This document shows, piece after piece, positions 43,284-55,198 of a stretch of DNA of 64,000 nucleotides. Position numbers and translations under genes: made by a program. The DNA lies in assembly GCF_005508865.1 (NCBI RefSeq), contig NZ_SCOM01000001.1:744001-808000 (forward strand), read 5' to 3'. The notes beneath the pieces are model-generated. The model did no database searches, had not been told where the DNA came from, and saw only the letters and a list, made by a program, of their open reading frames with translations. Origin of the DNA: Pseudomonas sp. F(2018) (GTDB lineage: Bacteria > Pseudomonadota > Gammaproteobacteria > Pseudomonadales > Pseudomonadaceae). Position 1 is the stretch's first letter; every line of letters begins with the position of its first letter.

Positions 43284-44868
43284 TGTCGTGGGCCTGCGGC
43301 AGCAGCTGCGGGTAGTCCAGGGTGTAGTGCAGGCCGCGGCTCTCGCGGCGCAGCATGGCCGACTCGATCATCAGCTCGGCCACCTGGGCCAGGTTGCGCA
43401 GCTCGATCAGGTCGCGGCTGACCTTGTAGTTGCTGTAGAACTCGTCGATCTCGTCGAGCAGCAGGCGCACCCGGTGCTGGGCGCGCTGCAGGCGCTTGTT
43501 GGTGCGCACGATGCCGACGTAGTCCCACATGAAACGCCGCAGCTCGTCCCAGTTGTGGGCGATGATCACGTCCTCGTCGGAGTCGGTCACCTGGCTGGCG
43601 TCCCAGGCCGGCAGGGCTTGTGGCATCGGCACCTGATCGAGCTGAGCGAGGATGTCCTCGACCGCCGAGCGGGCATAGACGAAGCATTCCAGCAGCGAGT
43701 TGCTGGCCATGCGGTTGGCGCCATGCAGGCCGGTGAAGCTGGTCTCGCCGATGGCATACAGGCCGGGCACATCGGTGCGCCCGTGCTGGTCGACCAGGAC
43801 TCCTCCACAGGTGTAGTGCGCCGCCGGCACCACCGGGATGGGTTGGCGGGTGATGTCGATGCCGAACGTCAGGCAGCGTTCATACACCGTGGGGAAGTGC
43901 GCCTTCACGAATTCGGCCGGTTTGTGGCTGATGTCCAGGTACACGCAGTCGATACCCAGGCGCTTCATCTCGTGGTCGATGGCGCGGGCAACGATGTCGC
44001 GCGGGGCCAGTTCTTCGCGCGCATCGAAGCGCGCCATGAAGCGCTCGCCGTTGGGCAGCTTGAGGTGGGCGCCTTCGCCGCGCAGGGCCTCGGTGACCAG
44101 AAAGCTCTTGGCCTGCGGGTGGTACAGGCAGGTCGGGTGGAACTGGTTGAATTCCAGGTTACCGACCCGGCAGCCGGCGCGCCAGGCCATGGCGATACCG
44201 TCACCGCTGGCGCCGTCCGGGTTGCTGGTATAGAGGTAGACCTTGGCCGCGCCGCCGGTGGCGAGAATCACGAAGCGCGCGTGATAGGTATCCACTTCAC
44301 CGCTGTTGCGATTGAGCACGTAGGCGCCGACGCAGCGCTGGCCAGGCAGGCCGAGCTTGCGCTCGGTGATCAGGTCGACCGCCACCCGCTGCTCCTGCAG
44401 CTCGATGTTGGCGCGCTGGCGGGTCTGCTGCAGCAGGGTATTGAAGATCGCCGCGCCAGTGGCGTCGGCGGCATGGATGATGCGCCGATGACTGTGTCCG
44501 CCCTCACGGGTGAGGTGGAATTCGAAACCACCATCCTCGCGATCCTGTTCTTCGTCGCGGGTGAAGGGCACGCCCTGTTCGATCAGCCACTGGATGGCTT
44601 CGCGGCTGTGCTCTACGGTAAAGCGCACGGCCTCTTCGCGACACAGGCCGCCGCCGGCGTTGAGAGTGTCGCTGACGTGGGACTCCACGGTGTCGGCATC
44701 GTCCAGTACCGCGGCAACACCGCCCTGGGCCCAGTAGGTGGAGCCGTTGGCCAGGTCGCCCTTGCTTAGCACGGCGATACGCAGGTGCTCGGGCAGGGTC
44801 AGGGCCAGGGTCAGACCGGCAGCGCCGCTGCCGATGACCAGAACGTCATGCTGATAGTGTTGGCTCAT
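43252..44868 (-). CDS. nadB: L-aspartate oxidase NadB
   Basis: The 538-residue flavoenzyme makes iminoaspartate, the first step of NAD synthesis. The FAD motif [13 protein letters not shown] is near the N-terminus, with [11 protein letters not shown], the active-site region [11 protein letters not shown] (with Arg) and [16 protein letters not shown] toward the C-terminus. Length is normal. It is divergent from algU. Confidence 0.96.
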   Translation of the reverse strand: MSQHYQHDVLVIGSGAAGLTLALTLPEHLRIAVLSKGDLANGSTYWAQGGVAAVLDDADTVESHVSDTLNAGGGLCREEAVRFTVEHSREAIQWLIEQGVPFTRDEEQDREDGGFEFHLTREGGHSHRRIIHAADATGAAIFNTLLQQTRQRANIELQEQRVAVDLITERKLGLPGQRCVGAYVLNRNSGEVDTYHARFVILATGGAAKVYLYTSNPDGASGDGIAMAWRAGCRVGNLEFNQFHPTCLYHPQAKSFLVTEALRGEGAHLKLPNGERFMARFDAREELAPRDIVARAIDHEMKRLGIDCVYLDISHKPAEFVKAHFPTVYERCLTFGIDITRQPIPVVPAAHYTCGGVLVDQHGRTDVPGLYAIGETSFTGLHGANRMASNSLLECFVYARSAVEDILAQLDQVPMPQALPAWDASQVTDSDEDVIIAHNWDELRRFMWDYVGIVRTNKRLQRAQHRVRLLLDEIDEFYSNYKVSRDLIELRNLAQVAELMIESAMLRRESRGLHYTLDYPQLLPQAHDTILAPPTYAG

Positions 44869-45213
44869 CTACTGCTGATTCCGCAGGGATCGAAATGGCG
44901 CCACCTAGTATATAGAGGGGGTGGCCGGCACAATAGCTGGGCTTATGACGTAGAAGAACACTCTGGAACTTTCTTAGTCGTTCAAGTTCCAACGACAGTT
45001 GCCAAATGCGCCTGTCGTATTGGAGCGGCGGCCTGATTGGCCAGGTTATTCATGCAGTAGTCGAATCGACGATGCTGTAACGCTTTGCAAGGCCATCGAG
45101 AGCCGAGCAAAGCTTCTTCGGAGGGGAGAACTTTTGCGCAACGCCCGAGTCTATCTTGGCAGACGGAAAGGCTGGCCGGCGCGGATCTCCTCCGGAACGA
45201 ACGAGGAGTATTC
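44869..45213. other. Intergenic region between nadB and algU
   Basis: The 345-bp gap contains no credible gene. Its centre holds the AlgU-type promoter at 44966-44992. The downstream 220 bp form a long leader before algU; the basal sigma-70 promoter of algU should also be here, but I cannot place it by eye. A short frame runs into algU from 45085 but lacks coding character. Confidence 0.6.
44966..44992 (+). promoter_or_regulatory. AlgU-type promoter upstream of algU
   Basis: GAACTT (44966-44971) and TCCAA (44988-44992) are 16 bases apart, matching the AlgU/RpoE consensus GAACTT-N16/17-TCtga. The site lies about 220 bp before the algU start and would make the operon autoregulated, as known in P. 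aeruginosa. Confidence 0.65.
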
Positions 45214-45795
45214 ATGCTAGCCCAGGAAGACGATCAGCAGCTGGTCGAGCGGGTGCAGCGCGGCGACAAGCGGGCCTTCGATCTGCTGGTACTCAAGTAC
45301 CAGCACAAGATCCTCGGCCTTGTGGTGCGCTTCGTTCACGACAGCCATGAGGCCCAGGATGTCGCCCAGGAAGCTTTTATAAAGGCCTATCGGGCACTCG
45401 GTAATTTCCGCGGTGACAGCGCGTTCTACACCTGGCTGTACCGCATCGCCATCAACACGGCGAAGAATTATCTGGTCTCGCGGGGGCGGCGTCCGCCAGA
45501 CAGTGATGTCAGTTCCGAGGATGCGGAGTTTTACGACGGAGATCACGCGCTCAAGGACATAGAGTCGCCCGAGCGCGCCATGCTGCGGGATGAGATCGAG
45601 GCCACGGTGCATCGGACCATCCAGCAACTGCCTGAGGATCTGCGCACGGCCTTGACCCTGCGCGAGTTCGATGGACTGAGCTACGAGGACATTGCCAGCG
45701 TCATGCAGTGTCCAGTCGGTACCGTGCGCTCGCGGATCTTCCGGGCCCGCGAGGCCATCGACAAAGCCCTGCAGCCTTTGCTGCAGGAAGCCTGA
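45214..45795 (+). CDS. algU: Sigma factor AlgU (RpoE)
   Basis: The 193-residue ECF sigma factor starts at ATG 45214, with an AGGAG site eight bases before; the frame is open from 45085 but that part is not coding. Sigma region 2 includes DLLVLKYQHKILGLVVRFVH and DVAQEAFIKAYRAL, region 4 includes LPEDLRTALTLREFDGLSYE. Length equals that of P. aeruginosa AlgU. It controls envelope stress and alginate. Its autoregulatory promoter lies upstream; mucA follows 37 bp later. Confidence 0.97.
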   Translation: MLAQEDDQQLVERVQRGDKRAFDLLVLKYQHKILGLVVRFVHDSHEAQDVAQEAFIKAYRALGNFRGDSAFYTWLYRIAINTAKNYLVSRGRRPPDSDVSSEDAEFYDGDHALKDIESPERAMLRDEIEATVHRTIQQLPEDLRTALTLREFDGLSYEDIASVMQCPVGTVRSRIFRAREAIDKALQPLLQEA

Positions 45796-45832
45796 ATGTG
45801 AGACAGCGGCGACAGCCAAGAGAGGAAACACC

Positions 45833-46414
45833 ATGAGTCGTGAAGCCCTGCAGGAATCGCTGTCCGCGGTGATGGATAACGAAGCGGACGAACTGGAACT
45901 GCGTCGAGTGCTGGCGGCTGCCGGCGACGATGCCGAGCTGCGTGGCACCTGGTCGCGTTACCAGATCGCGCGTGCGGTGATGCACAAAGAGTTGCTCGAG
46001 CCGCGCCTCGATATCGCGGCCGCCGTTTCTGCGGCGCTGGCCGAAGAGGCAATGCCGACTGCGACTGCTCGTGGTCCGTGGCGCATGGTCGGGCGAGTGG
46101 CGGTAGCTGCCTCGGTGACCTTGGCCGTGCTGGCTGGCGTGCGCTTCTACAATCAGGATGAGCTGGCCGGTGCCCAGTTGGCGCAGCAGGGCGTGCAGCC
46201 CAGCCTGACTCTGCCGCAAGTGCAAGGCCCCGCTGTACTGGCTGGCTATACTGAGGCGGCGTCGCCGTTGCAACAGAACGCCGAACAGTCCAGTTCGGGT
46301 TGGCACGAACAGCGTCTGCCTGCTTATCTGCGTCAGCATGCGCAACAGGCTGCCGCCACCGGTGCTGATACCGCGCTGCCATACGCCCGAGCCGCCAGCC
46401 TGGAAAATCGCTGA
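45833..46414 (+). CDS. mucA: Anti-sigma factor MucA, intact
   Basis: The 193-residue protein starts at ATG 45833. The N-terminal sigma-binding domain (LQESLSAVMDNEADELEL), a membrane helix (about 84-104) and a periplasmic tail (with SLTLPQVQGPAVLAGY, where AlgW-type cleavage would occur) are all present. Length matches P. aeruginosa MucA (194), so the gene is not of the truncated mucoid type. It holds AlgU at the inner membrane until cleaved. Confidence 0.95.
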   Translation: MSREALQESLSAVMDNEADELELRRVLAAAGDDAELRGTWSRYQIARAVMHKELLEPRLDIAAAVSAALAEEAMPTATARGPWRMVGRVAVAASVTLAVLAGVRFYNQDELAGAQLAQQGVQPSLTLPQVQGPAVLAGYTEAASPLQQNAEQSSSGWHEQRLPAYLRQHAQQAAATGADTALPYARAASLENR

Positions 46415-46422
46415 GAGGGTAC

Positions 46423-47361
46423 ATGCGCGTCATCCCCCTTATAGCTCTACTCGGCAGCTGTCTGGTTTTACCCGCACAGGCTGCCGAGAGTTGGTTGCAG
46501 CGGTTGGCTCAGGCCGACCGGCAAAGCTTTCAAGGCACTTTCATCTATGAGCGCAATGGCAGCTTCTCTACCCATGGCATCTGGCACCGCGGTAGCGAAT
46601 CGGGTGTCAGCGAGCGCTTGCTGCAGCTCGATGGGCCCGCGCAAGAAGTGCTGCGGGTCGATGGCAAGCCGCAGTGCATGAGCGGCGCGCTGGCCGAGCA
46701 GGTGGTCGATGCTCAGTGGCCGGCACGTGAACTCAATGCGGATCAATTGGAACAGCGTTACGACATGCGCGTGCTGGGGCGTTCTCGGGTGGCCGGGCGT
46801 TCCGCCACTGTGCTGGCGCTGATTCCCCGCGACCAGCATCGCTACGCCTTCGAACTGCATCTAGACGACGAGACCGCGCTGCCTTTGAAGTCGCTGCTGA
46901 TCAGCGAGAAGGGGCAGTTGCTGGAGCGCTTCCAGTTCGTCAGCCTGGACCTGACGGCCGATGTCGATGACGCCGCGCTCAAGCCGGGTGAGTCGTGCAA
47001 GCCGGTCAGTCTGGGCAAGGTGGCCGAGCTGCCGCAGTCCTGGAAGGCCGGCTGGGTGCCGCCTGGCTTCGAATTGAGTCAGGCGCTGCAACGTACCAGC
47101 CCGGCCTCGTCCGAGCCGGTAGCCTGCCTACTGTATGGCGATGGTCTGGCTCGCTTCACGGTGTTCCTCGAGCCGCTGCGCGGGGCCGGGGCGGAAGATG
47201 CGCGCAGCCAGTTGGGGCCGACTGCCGTTGTATCGCGCCGCATGAGTACCGCCGATGGCGACATGATGGTCACCGTGGTGGGTGAGATTCCTTTGGGTAC
47301 CGCCGAGCGTGTGGCCCTATCTATGCAGACTGCGACGGTTGTCGAGAGCTCTGCACAGTGA
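46423..47361 (+). CDS. mucB: MucB (RseB-like) periplasmic regulator
   Basis: The 312-residue protein has a signal peptide of about 21 residues and the two RseB domains: the lolA/B-like N-terminal part (LAQADRQSFQGTFIYERNGS) and the C-terminal MucA-binding part (CKPVSLGKVAELPQSWKAGW). MucB shields MucA from protease. It is eight bases after mucA. An imperfect space of about 113 bp follows, with a 12-bp hairpin but no mucC. Confidence 0.95.
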   Translation: MRVIPLIALLGSCLVLPAQAAESWLQRLAQADRQSFQGTFIYERNGSFSTHGIWHRGSESGVSERLLQLDGPAQEVLRVDGKPQCMSGALAEQVVDAQWPARELNADQLEQRYDMRVLGRSRVAGRSATVLALIPRDQHRYAFELHLDDETALPLKSLLISEKGQLLERFQFVSLDLTADVDDAALKPGESCKPVSLGKVAELPQSWKAGWVPPGFELSQALQRTSPASSEPVACLLYGDGLARFTVFLEPLRGAGAEDARSQLGPTAVVSRRMSTADGDMMVTVVGEIPLGTAERVALSMQTATVVESSAQ

Positions 47362-47376
47362 TCTGCTGCGGCATGG

Positions 47377-47410
47377 GCCGATTCGGAGTGCTTACTTGCT
47401 CCGAATCGGC
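47377..47410. other. 12-bp perfect hairpin between mucB and mucD
   Basis: GCCGATTCGGAG and CTCCGAATCGGC form a perfect stem with a 10-base loop. No T-run follows on the plus strand, so it is not a classical terminator; it may modulate readthrough into mucD or mark where mucC was lost. Confidence 0.7.
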
Positions 47411-47474
47411 TTCGTCGCATCTGCTGTAATGATCGTGAAAATTCTTGTCTTCTAAGTGGATGGAGCTGAAGTCA

Positions 47475-48899
47475 ATGCTTAGCCTGAAATCCTCGCTGTC
47501 CGGTCTGTGTGCCCTGCTGTTGCTCGGGCAGATGTCTCTGGCGCGTGCCGAATTGCCCGAATTCACCGAATTGGTGGAGGAGGCCTCGCCGGCCGTGGTG
47601 AACATCAGTACGCGACAGAACCTGCCGCAGCGTGAGGTGGCAGCTCCGGGGCAGATGCCGGACCTCGAGGGCATGCCGCCGATGTTCCGTGAGTTCTTCG
47701 AGCGCAACATTCCGCAGATGCCGCGTAGCCCGGGGGGCGGTCGCCAGCGCGAGGCGCAGTCGCTGGGTTCCGGCTTCATCATTTCCGGCGACGGCTATGT
47801 GCTGACCAACAACCATGTGGTGGCGGATGCCGACGAGATCATCGTGCGCCTGTCCGACCGCAGCGAGCTGGAGGCCAAGCTGATCGGTGCCGATCCGCGC
47901 ACCGATGTGGCGCTGCTCAAGGTCGAGGGCAAGGATCTGCCGACCGTCAAGCTGGGCAAGTCGCAGGCGCTCAAGGTGGGCGAGTGGGTGTTGGCCATTG
48001 GCTCGCCCTTCGGTTTCGATCATTCGGTCACCGCCGGCATCGTCTCGGCCAAGGGGCGCAGCCTGCCGAACGAGAGCTACGTGCCGTTCATTCAGACCGA
48101 CGTGGCGATCAACCCGGGTAACTCCGGCGGACCGCTGTTCAATCTGGATGGCGAAGTGGTCGGTATCAACTCGCAAATATTCACCCGTTCCGGCGGCTTC
48201 ATGGGGCTCTCGTTCGCCATTCCCATCGACGTGGCCATGGATGTCGCCAACCAGTTGAAGTCCGAGGGCAAGGTCAGCCGCGGCTGGCTGGGGGTGGTGA
48301 TTCAGGAAGTGAACAAAGACCTGGCCGAATCCTTCGGGCTGGACAAGCCGGCCGGTGCGCTGGTGGCTCAGGTGCTGGAGGAGGGGCCGGCTGCCAAGGG
48401 TGGCCTGCAGGTCGGTGACGTGATCCTCAGCCTGAATGGCCAGCCGATCATCATGTCGGCCGATTTGCCGCATCTGGTCGGGGCCCTCAAGCCTGGCAGC
48501 CAGGCGGATCTGGAAGTGGTGCGTGAGGGCGAGCGCAAGCGTATTTCGCTGAGCATCGGCGCCTTGCCGGAAGAGGGCGAGGAGATGCCGGTGGCTGGTG
48601 AGGCGGGTGTCGAGCGCAGCAGCAATCGCCTGGGGGTGTCGGTGGCGGAGCTGAGCGCCGAGCAGAAGAAGGCTTTCGACCTGCGCGGTGGTGTGGTCAT
48701 CAAGGAAGTGCAGAGCGGCCCGGCCGCGCTGATCGGCCTGCGTCCTGGCGATGTCATCACTCATTTGAACAACCAGGCTATCGATTCGGCCAAGACTTTT
48801 GCCCAGGTGGCCAAGGAATTGCCGGTCAATCGCTCGGTGTCCATGCGCGTTCTGCGCCAGGGGCGCGCCAGCTTCATCACCTTCAAACTGGCCGAATAG
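47475..48899 (+). CDS. mucD: MucD (DegP-like) periplasmic serine protease
   Basis: The start at ATG 47475 is chosen because GGAG is nine bases upstream and the resulting 474 residues match P. aeruginosa MucD. A signal peptide ends ARA (about 25). The protease domain has His114 (TNNHVV), Asp144 (DPRTDVALLK) and Ser217 (NPGNSGGP), followed by two PDZ domains (about 270-360 and 385-470). MucD removes misfolded envelope proteins and restrains AlgU activation. A terminator follows. Confidence 0.95.
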   Translation: MLSLKSSLSGLCALLLLGQMSLARAELPEFTELVEEASPAVVNISTRQNLPQREVAAPGQMPDLEGMPPMFREFFERNIPQMPRSPGGGRQREAQSLGSGFIISGDGYVLTNNHVVADADEIIVRLSDRSELEAKLIGADPRTDVALLKVEGKDLPTVKLGKSQALKVGEWVLAIGSPFGFDHSVTAGIVSAKGRSLPNESYVPFIQTDVAINPGNSGGPLFNLDGEVVGINSQIFTRSGGFMGLSFAIPIDVAMDVANQLKSEGKVSRGWLGVVIQEVNKDLAESFGLDKPAGALVAQVLEEGPAAKGGLQVGDVILSLNGQPIIMSADLPHLVGALKPGSQADLEVVREGERKRISLSIGALPEEGEEMPVAGEAGVERSSNRLGVSVAELSAEQKKAFDLRGGVVIKEVQSGPAALIGLRPGDVITHLNNQAIDSAKTFAQVAKELPVNRSVSMRVLRQGRASFITFKLAE

Positions 48900-48913
48900 G
48901 CCTGGTTGGAAGC

Positions 48914-48942
48914 AAAAAGGGTGGCGTTGGCCGCCCTTTTTT
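48914..48942 (+). terminator. Terminator after mucD
   Basis: GGGTGGC and GCCGCCC form a 7-bp stem with one G-T pair and a short loop, with A5 before and T6 after. Confidence 0.85.
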
Positions 48943-49051
48943 GTGGCTGCCGGCCGTGTGGCGCGCGTGACGGGTCGGTCGCCGATCGGGTAGAATCCCC
49001 GGCTATTTTTCGGCGGGCAGCCTGCCTGCGGCTTTATTCGAGTGTTGATCC

Positions 49052-50851
<1,800 letters not shown>

Positions 50852-50856
50852 GACCT

Positions 50857-51708
50857 ATGTCGTTCAACTTCCCGCTGATTCTGGTGATTGCCGTTGCGGT
50901 TTGCGGCGCCTTGGCTCTGATTGACCTGCTGTTGCTAGCACCACGCCGTCGGGTGGCAATCGCGGCCTACGAAGGCCAGGTCGGTGAGCCGGACGAGCAG
51001 GTGCTACAGCGTCTGAACAAGGAGCCGCTGCTGGTCGAGTACGGCAAGTCGTTCTTCCCGGTGCTGGCCATTGTTCTGGTGCTGCGCTCCTTCCTGTTGG
51101 AACCGTTCCAGATTCCATCCGGCTCGATGAAGCCGACTCTGGAAGTGGGTGACTTCATTCTGGTCAACAAGTTTGCCTATGGCATTCGCCTGCCCGTGGT
51201 CGATACCAAGGTTGTCGAGGTGGGTGATCCGCAGCGTGGCGATGTCATGGTGTTTCGCTATCCGAGCAACCCCAGCATCAACTACATCAAGCGTGTAGTA
51301 GGGCTGCCGGGAGACCGCATCACCTATACCCAGGACAAGCGTCTGCTGGTCAATGACCAGTCGGTTGCCGAGGAGTTACTGGGTGAGGAGCCGCGCTCCC
51401 TGGGGCGCACCTTGGTCTATCGCGAGAAGCTGGGCGAGGCCGAGCATCTGATCCGCAAGCAGCTGCATCGCAATGTACGCCCGGGTGACGAGTGGGTGGT
51501 GCCGCAAGGGCACTACTTCATGATGGGCGACAACCGGGATGACTCCAACGACAGCCGCTACTGGAATGATGGTGCGATTCCCAAGGAGCTGTGGGGCATG
51601 GTTCCCGATCGCAATATCGTCGGCAAGGCTTTCGCCGTATGGCTGAGCTGGCCCGATCCCAAGCTGCGCAGCCTGCCAAACTTCTCCCGGGTTGGTTTGA
51701 TTCACTAA
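50857..51708 (+). CDS. lepB: Signal peptidase I LepB
   Basis: The 283-residue enzyme removes Sec signal peptides. Two N-terminal helices (about 5-28 and 66-80) anchor it; catalytic Ser90 is in IPSGSMKPTL and Lys145 in INYIKRVVGLPGD; the end carries the typical MGDNRDDSNDSRYW. Order lepA-lepB-DUF4845-rnc-era is standard in pseudomonads. Confidence 0.96.
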   Translation: MSFNFPLILVIAVAVCGALALIDLLLLAPRRRVAIAAYEGQVGEPDEQVLQRLNKEPLLVEYGKSFFPVLAIVLVLRSFLLEPFQIPSGSMKPTLEVGDFILVNKFAYGIRLPVVDTKVVEVGDPQRGDVMVFRYPSNPSINYIKRVVGLPGDRITYTQDKRLLVNDQSVAEELLGEEPRSLGRTLVYREKLGEAEHLIRKQLHRNVRPGDEWVVPQGHYFMMGDNRDDSNDSRYWNDGAIPKELWGMVPDRNIVGKAFAVWLSWPDPKLRSLPNFSRVGLIH

Positions 51709-51804
51709 CGAATCGAAATTGCGAGGCGCTGTTCAATTGAGCGGTGCCTGCTTATATATAGTCCACAGGCTTCACAATAACTCTGATAGACGAGGTCGAT
51801 CATT

Positions 51805-52173
51805 ATGCTTGCGCGGTCGCAAAAAGGCATGTCTTTGCTGGGTTGGATAGTGACGCTTGCCGTATTAGCTTTTCTTGCTAGCACGGCTTTCAAGCTGTTT
51901 CCGCATTACATGGATTACTATGCATTGCAGAAAATCATCACTAAGGTTGAGAGCGAGCCAGCTCAGATCGTGTCGGTTCGAGACTTTTACGATCACATTC
52001 AAAAGGGAATGGGTGTTAATAGTATTCGACTGGATCTAAAAAAGGTGCTGGAGATCAAGCAGGAGAATGACCTATTCCTTCTCCACCTCAAATATGAACA
52101 ACGCGAGCATCTGATCGAGAACCTTGATCTTGTCGCTACCTTCGACAAAGAATTCCGAATTCGCCCTCAGTGA
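51805..52173 (+). CDS. DUF4845 membrane protein
   Basis: The 122-residue product has a membrane helix (about 12-30) after GMSLLGWI, which looks like a type IV pilin-like start, followed by a small domain. The family always lies between lepB and rnc in pseudomonads. It is AT-richer than its neighbours by eye. It overlaps rnc by four bases. Function unknown. Confidence 0.8.
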   Translation: MLARSQKGMSLLGWIVTLAVLAFLASTAFKLFPHYMDYYALQKIITKVESEPAQIVSVRDFYDHIQKGMGVNSIRLDLKKVLEIKQENDLFLLHLKYEQREHLIENLDLVATFDKEFRIRPQ

Positions 52174-52859
52174 GTTATTCCCTTCCTCGCCTCGAGCGTC
52201 AGCTCGGCCACACCTTCCAGAACCAGGAGCTGATGCTCCTGGCGCTGACTCACCGCAGCTTCGCCGGGCGCAACAACGAACGTCTGGAGTTCCTCGGCGA
52301 TGCCATCCTCAACTTCGTCGCTGGCGAAGCGCTATTTGAACGCTTTCCCCAGGCCCGAGAAGGCCAGCTTTCGCGTCTGCGTGCGCGTTTGGTGAAAGGC
52401 GAGACCCTGGCCATACTTGCGCGTGGCTTCGAGTTGGGTGAATACCTGCGTCTGGGCTCCGGTGAGCTGAAGAGTGGCGGTTTCCGCCGCGAGTCGATTC
52501 TCGCCGACGCCCTCGAGGCGCTGATCGGTGCCATTTATCTGGACGCCGGCATGGATGTGGCTCGTGAGCGGGTTCTGGCCTGGCTGACCAATGAGCTGGA
52601 CAGTCTTACCCTGGTGGATACCAACAAGGATCCCAAGACTCGCCTGCAGGAGTTCCTCCAGTCGCGCGCCGCTGAGCTGCCGCGCTACGAGGTGGTGGAT
52701 ATCCAGGGCGAACCCCATTGCCGTACCTTTTTCGTGCAGTGCGAAGTGGCGCTGCTGACCGACAAGACCCAGGGGCATGGCGCCAGTCGGCGCATTGCCG
52801 AGCAGGTCGCCGCCGCCGCCGCGCTGGTGGCGCTGGGCGTGGAGAATAGCCATGACTGA
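52170..52859 (+). CDS. rnc: Ribonuclease III
   Basis: The 229-residue enzyme starts with a GTG four bases inside the preceding gene. The RNase III signature [12 protein letters not shown] with catalytic Glu/Asp is near residue 35-46, [13 protein letters not shown] follows, and a double-stranded RNA-binding domain is at the C-terminus ([11 protein letters not shown]). It processes rRNA and mRNA. Its stop overlaps era. Confidence 0.96.
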   Translation: MSYSLPRLERQLGHTFQNQELMLLALTHRSFAGRNNERLEFLGDAILNFVAGEALFERFPQAREGQLSRLRARLVKGETLAILARGFELGEYLRLGSGELKSGGFRRESILADALEALIGAIYLDAGMDVARERVLAWLTNELDSLTLVDTNKDPKTRLQEFLQSRAAELPRYEVVDIQGEPHCRTFFVQCEVALLTDKTQGHGASRRIAEQVAAAAALVALGVENSHD

Positions 52860-53754
52860 TGCACCCGTGACCCGTTGTGGCTACGTCGCTATCGTCGGCC
52901 GACCCAATGTGGGCAAGTCGACGCTGCTCAACCATATCCTCGGGCAGAAGCTGGCGATCACCTCGCGCAAGCCGCAGACCACCCGCCACAACATGCTCGG
53001 CATCAAGACCGAGGGTGATGTGCAGGCTGTCTATGTCGATACCCCGGGCTTGCACAAGCACAACGACAAGGCACTCAACCGCTACATGAACCGCAGTGCA
53101 TCCACGGCCCTCAAGGACGTCGATGTGGTCGTGTTCGTGGTCGACCGCACCCGCTGGACCGACGAGGACCAGATGGTGCTTGAGAAGGTCCAGTACGTGA
53201 AATGCCCGATCCTGTTGGCTGTGAACAAGGCAGACCGGCTGGACGACAAGAGCGAGCTGCTGCCGCACCTGGAGTGGCTCGCCACCCAACTGCCGCAGGC
53301 CGAAGTGGTGCCGATTTCCGCCCTGCACGGGCAGAATCTTGACACCCTGGAGCGCCTGGTGGCGGAGAACCTGCCGGAGTCCGAGCACTTCTTCCCGGAA
53401 GACCAGATCACCGACCGCTCGAGTCGCTTCCTGGCTGCCGAGCTGATTCGCGAGAAGATCATGCGCCAGCTCGGTGCCGAGCTGCCGTACCAGATCACCG
53501 TGGAGATCGAGGAGTTCAAGCAGGAGGGGCGCGTGCTGCACATCCACGGCCTGATCCTGGTGGAGCGCGACGGCCAGAAGAAGATCATCATCGGCGACAA
53601 GGGCGAGCGCATCAAACGCATCGGCCAGGATGCGCGCAAGGACATGGAGGTGCTGTTCGACTCCAAGGTCATGCTCAATCTCTGGGTCAAGGTGAAGGGT
53701 GGCTGGTCCGACGACGAGCGGGCCCTGCGTTCGCTGGGCTACACCGACTTCTGA
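52852..53754 (+). CDS. era: GTPase Era
   Basis: The 300-residue GTPase begins at ATG 52852 overlapping rnc by eight bases. It contains [24 protein letters not shown] and the Era switch region [13 protein letters not shown], and ends with a KH domain ([18 protein letters not shown] in approximate form). It is needed for 30S assembly. recO follows three bases later. Confidence 0.96.
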   Translation: MTDAPVTRCGYVAIVGRPNVGKSTLLNHILGQKLAITSRKPQTTRHNMLGIKTEGDVQAVYVDTPGLHKHNDKALNRYMNRSASTALKDVDVVVFVVDRTRWTDEDQMVLEKVQYVKCPILLAVNKADRLDDKSELLPHLEWLATQLPQAEVVPISALHGQNLDTLERLVAENLPESEHFFPEDQITDRSSRFLAAELIREKIMRQLGAELPYQITVEIEEFKQEGRVLHIHGLILVERDGQKKIIIGDKGERIKRIGQDARKDMEVLFDSKVMLNLWVKVKGGWSDDERALRSLGYTDF

Positions 53755-53757
53755 TCC

Positions 53758-54456
53758 ATGCTCGCCAGCGCGCGTCCGGCCTTCGTCCTGCACAGTCGGC
53801 CCTACAAGGAAACCAGCGCACTGGTCGATTTCCTCACACCCGAAGGGCGATTGCGCGCGGTGCTGCGTGGCGCCCGTGGCAAGGCTGGAAGCCTGGCGCG
53901 GCCGTTCGCGCCGCTGGAGCTGGAGTTGCGCGGGCGGGGTGAGCTGAAGAATGTCGGCCGCCTCGAAGCCAGCGGCATCGCGCACTGGTTGCAGGGGCAG
54001 ACGCTCTACAGCGGCATGTACCTCAACGAGCTCCTCCTGCGCCTGCTACCCGCCGAAGACCCGCATCCAGCTCTGTTCGAGCATTACGCCCTGACGCTCC
54101 AGGCCCTGGCTGCCAACCCGCCGCTGGAGCCGCTGCTGCGCGCCTTTGAATGGCGCCTGCTGGACGAGCTGGGCTATGGTTTCGCCCTGGATATCGATAT
54201 TGCCGGCCAGCCGATTGCGATCGATGGCCTCTACCGTCTGCGCCCCGATGCCGGCCTGGAGGCGGTGGGGCAACTGCAGCCGGGTCTGTTTCAGGGCGCC
54301 GATCTGTTGGCCATGGCCGAGGCCGACTGGTCTTCACCTGGCGCCCTGGCTGCGGCCAAGCGCCTGATGCGCCAGGCACTCGCTCCTCATCTGGGCGGTC
54401 GACCCCTGGTCAGCCGCGAACTCTTCATGAATCTCAAGGAACCCGCTCGTGACTGA
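53758..54456 (+). CDS. recO: DNA repair protein RecO
   Basis: The 232-residue product shows the RecO OB-fold start ([19 protein letters not shown]) and the helical rest with [19 protein letters not shown]. It loads RecA with RecF and RecR. Length is typical. The pdxJ start lies within its last codons. Confidence 0.94.
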   Translation: MLASARPAFVLHSRPYKETSALVDFLTPEGRLRAVLRGARGKAGSLARPFAPLELELRGRGELKNVGRLEASGIAHWLQGQTLYSGMYLNELLLRLLPAEDPHPALFEHYALTLQALAANPPLEPLLRAFEWRLLDELGYGFALDIDIAGQPIAIDGLYRLRPDAGLEAVGQLQPGLFQGADLLAMAEADWSSPGALAAAKRLMRQALAPHLGGRPLVSRELFMNLKEPARD

Positions 54457-55195
54457 AGCCAACCGCATCCTCCTCGGCGTCAATATCGACCATGTCGCCA
54501 CCCTGCGCCAGGCTCGCGGCACCCGTTATCCGGACCCGGTCAAGGCCGCGCTGGATGCCGAAGAGGCTGGCGCCGACGGCATCACCGTGCACCTGCGTGA
54601 GGACCGTCGGCATATCCAGGAGCGCGATGTACGGCTGCTCAAGGAGGTGCTGCAGACGCGCATGAATTTCGAGATGGGCGTCACCGAGTCCATGCTCGGC
54701 TTCGCCGAGAGCATTCGCCCCGAGCACGTCTGCCTGGTGCCGGAAACCCGCCAGGAACTGACCACCGAAGGTGGCCTGGATGTCGCCGGTCAGGAAGAGC
54801 GAATCAAGGCCGCCGTACAGCGCCTGGCCAAGCTGGGCTGCGAGGTGTCGCTGTTCATCGATGCCGAGGAGCGGCAGATCGAGGCGGCCCGCCGCATCGG
54901 TGCGCCAGCCATCGAGTTGCACACCGGCCGCTATGCGGACGCCCATACCCCGGAAGAGGCTGCCCGGGAACTGGCGCGCATCCGTGACGGCGTGGCCTGC
55001 GGCCTGGCCCATGGGCTGATCGTCAATGCCGGCCATGGTCTGCACTATCACAACGTCGAGCCGGTGGCGGCGATTGCCGGCGTGCACGAGCTGAATATCG
55101 GCCACGCCATCGTCGCTCATGCCCTGTTTGTCGGCTTCAAGGGCGCGGTGGCCGAGATGAAGCAGCTGATCCTGGCCGCGTCCGTTCGCGGCTGA
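54449..55195 (+). CDS. pdxJ: Pyridoxine 5'-phosphate synthase PdxJ
   Basis: The 248-residue TIM barrel starts at a GTG within recO. Signature [21 protein letters not shown] is at the N-terminus, HLREDRRHI and FEMGVT follow, and [15 protein letters not shown] is near the end. It forms pyridoxine phosphate from 3-amino-1-hydroxyacetone phosphate and deoxyxylulose 5-phosphate. It is the last gene in the block and converges with the orphan binding protein. Confidence 0.96.
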   Translation: MTEANRILLGVNIDHVATLRQARGTRYPDPVKAALDAEEAGADGITVHLREDRRHIQERDVRLLKEVLQTRMNFEMGVTESMLGFAESIRPEHVCLVPETRQELTTEGGLDVAGQEERIKAAVQRLAKLGCEVSLFIDAEERQIEAARRIGAPAIELHTGRYADAHTPEEAARELARIRDGVACGLAHGLIVNAGHGLHYHNVEPVAAIAGVHELNIGHAIVAHALFVGFKGAVAEMKQLILAASVRG

Positions 55196-55198
55196 GGA

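Noticed and set aside
45833..46414. A mucoid-type truncated mucA
   Set aside because: The frame is full length with membrane helix and periplasmic tail, so no mucA22-like frameshift is present.
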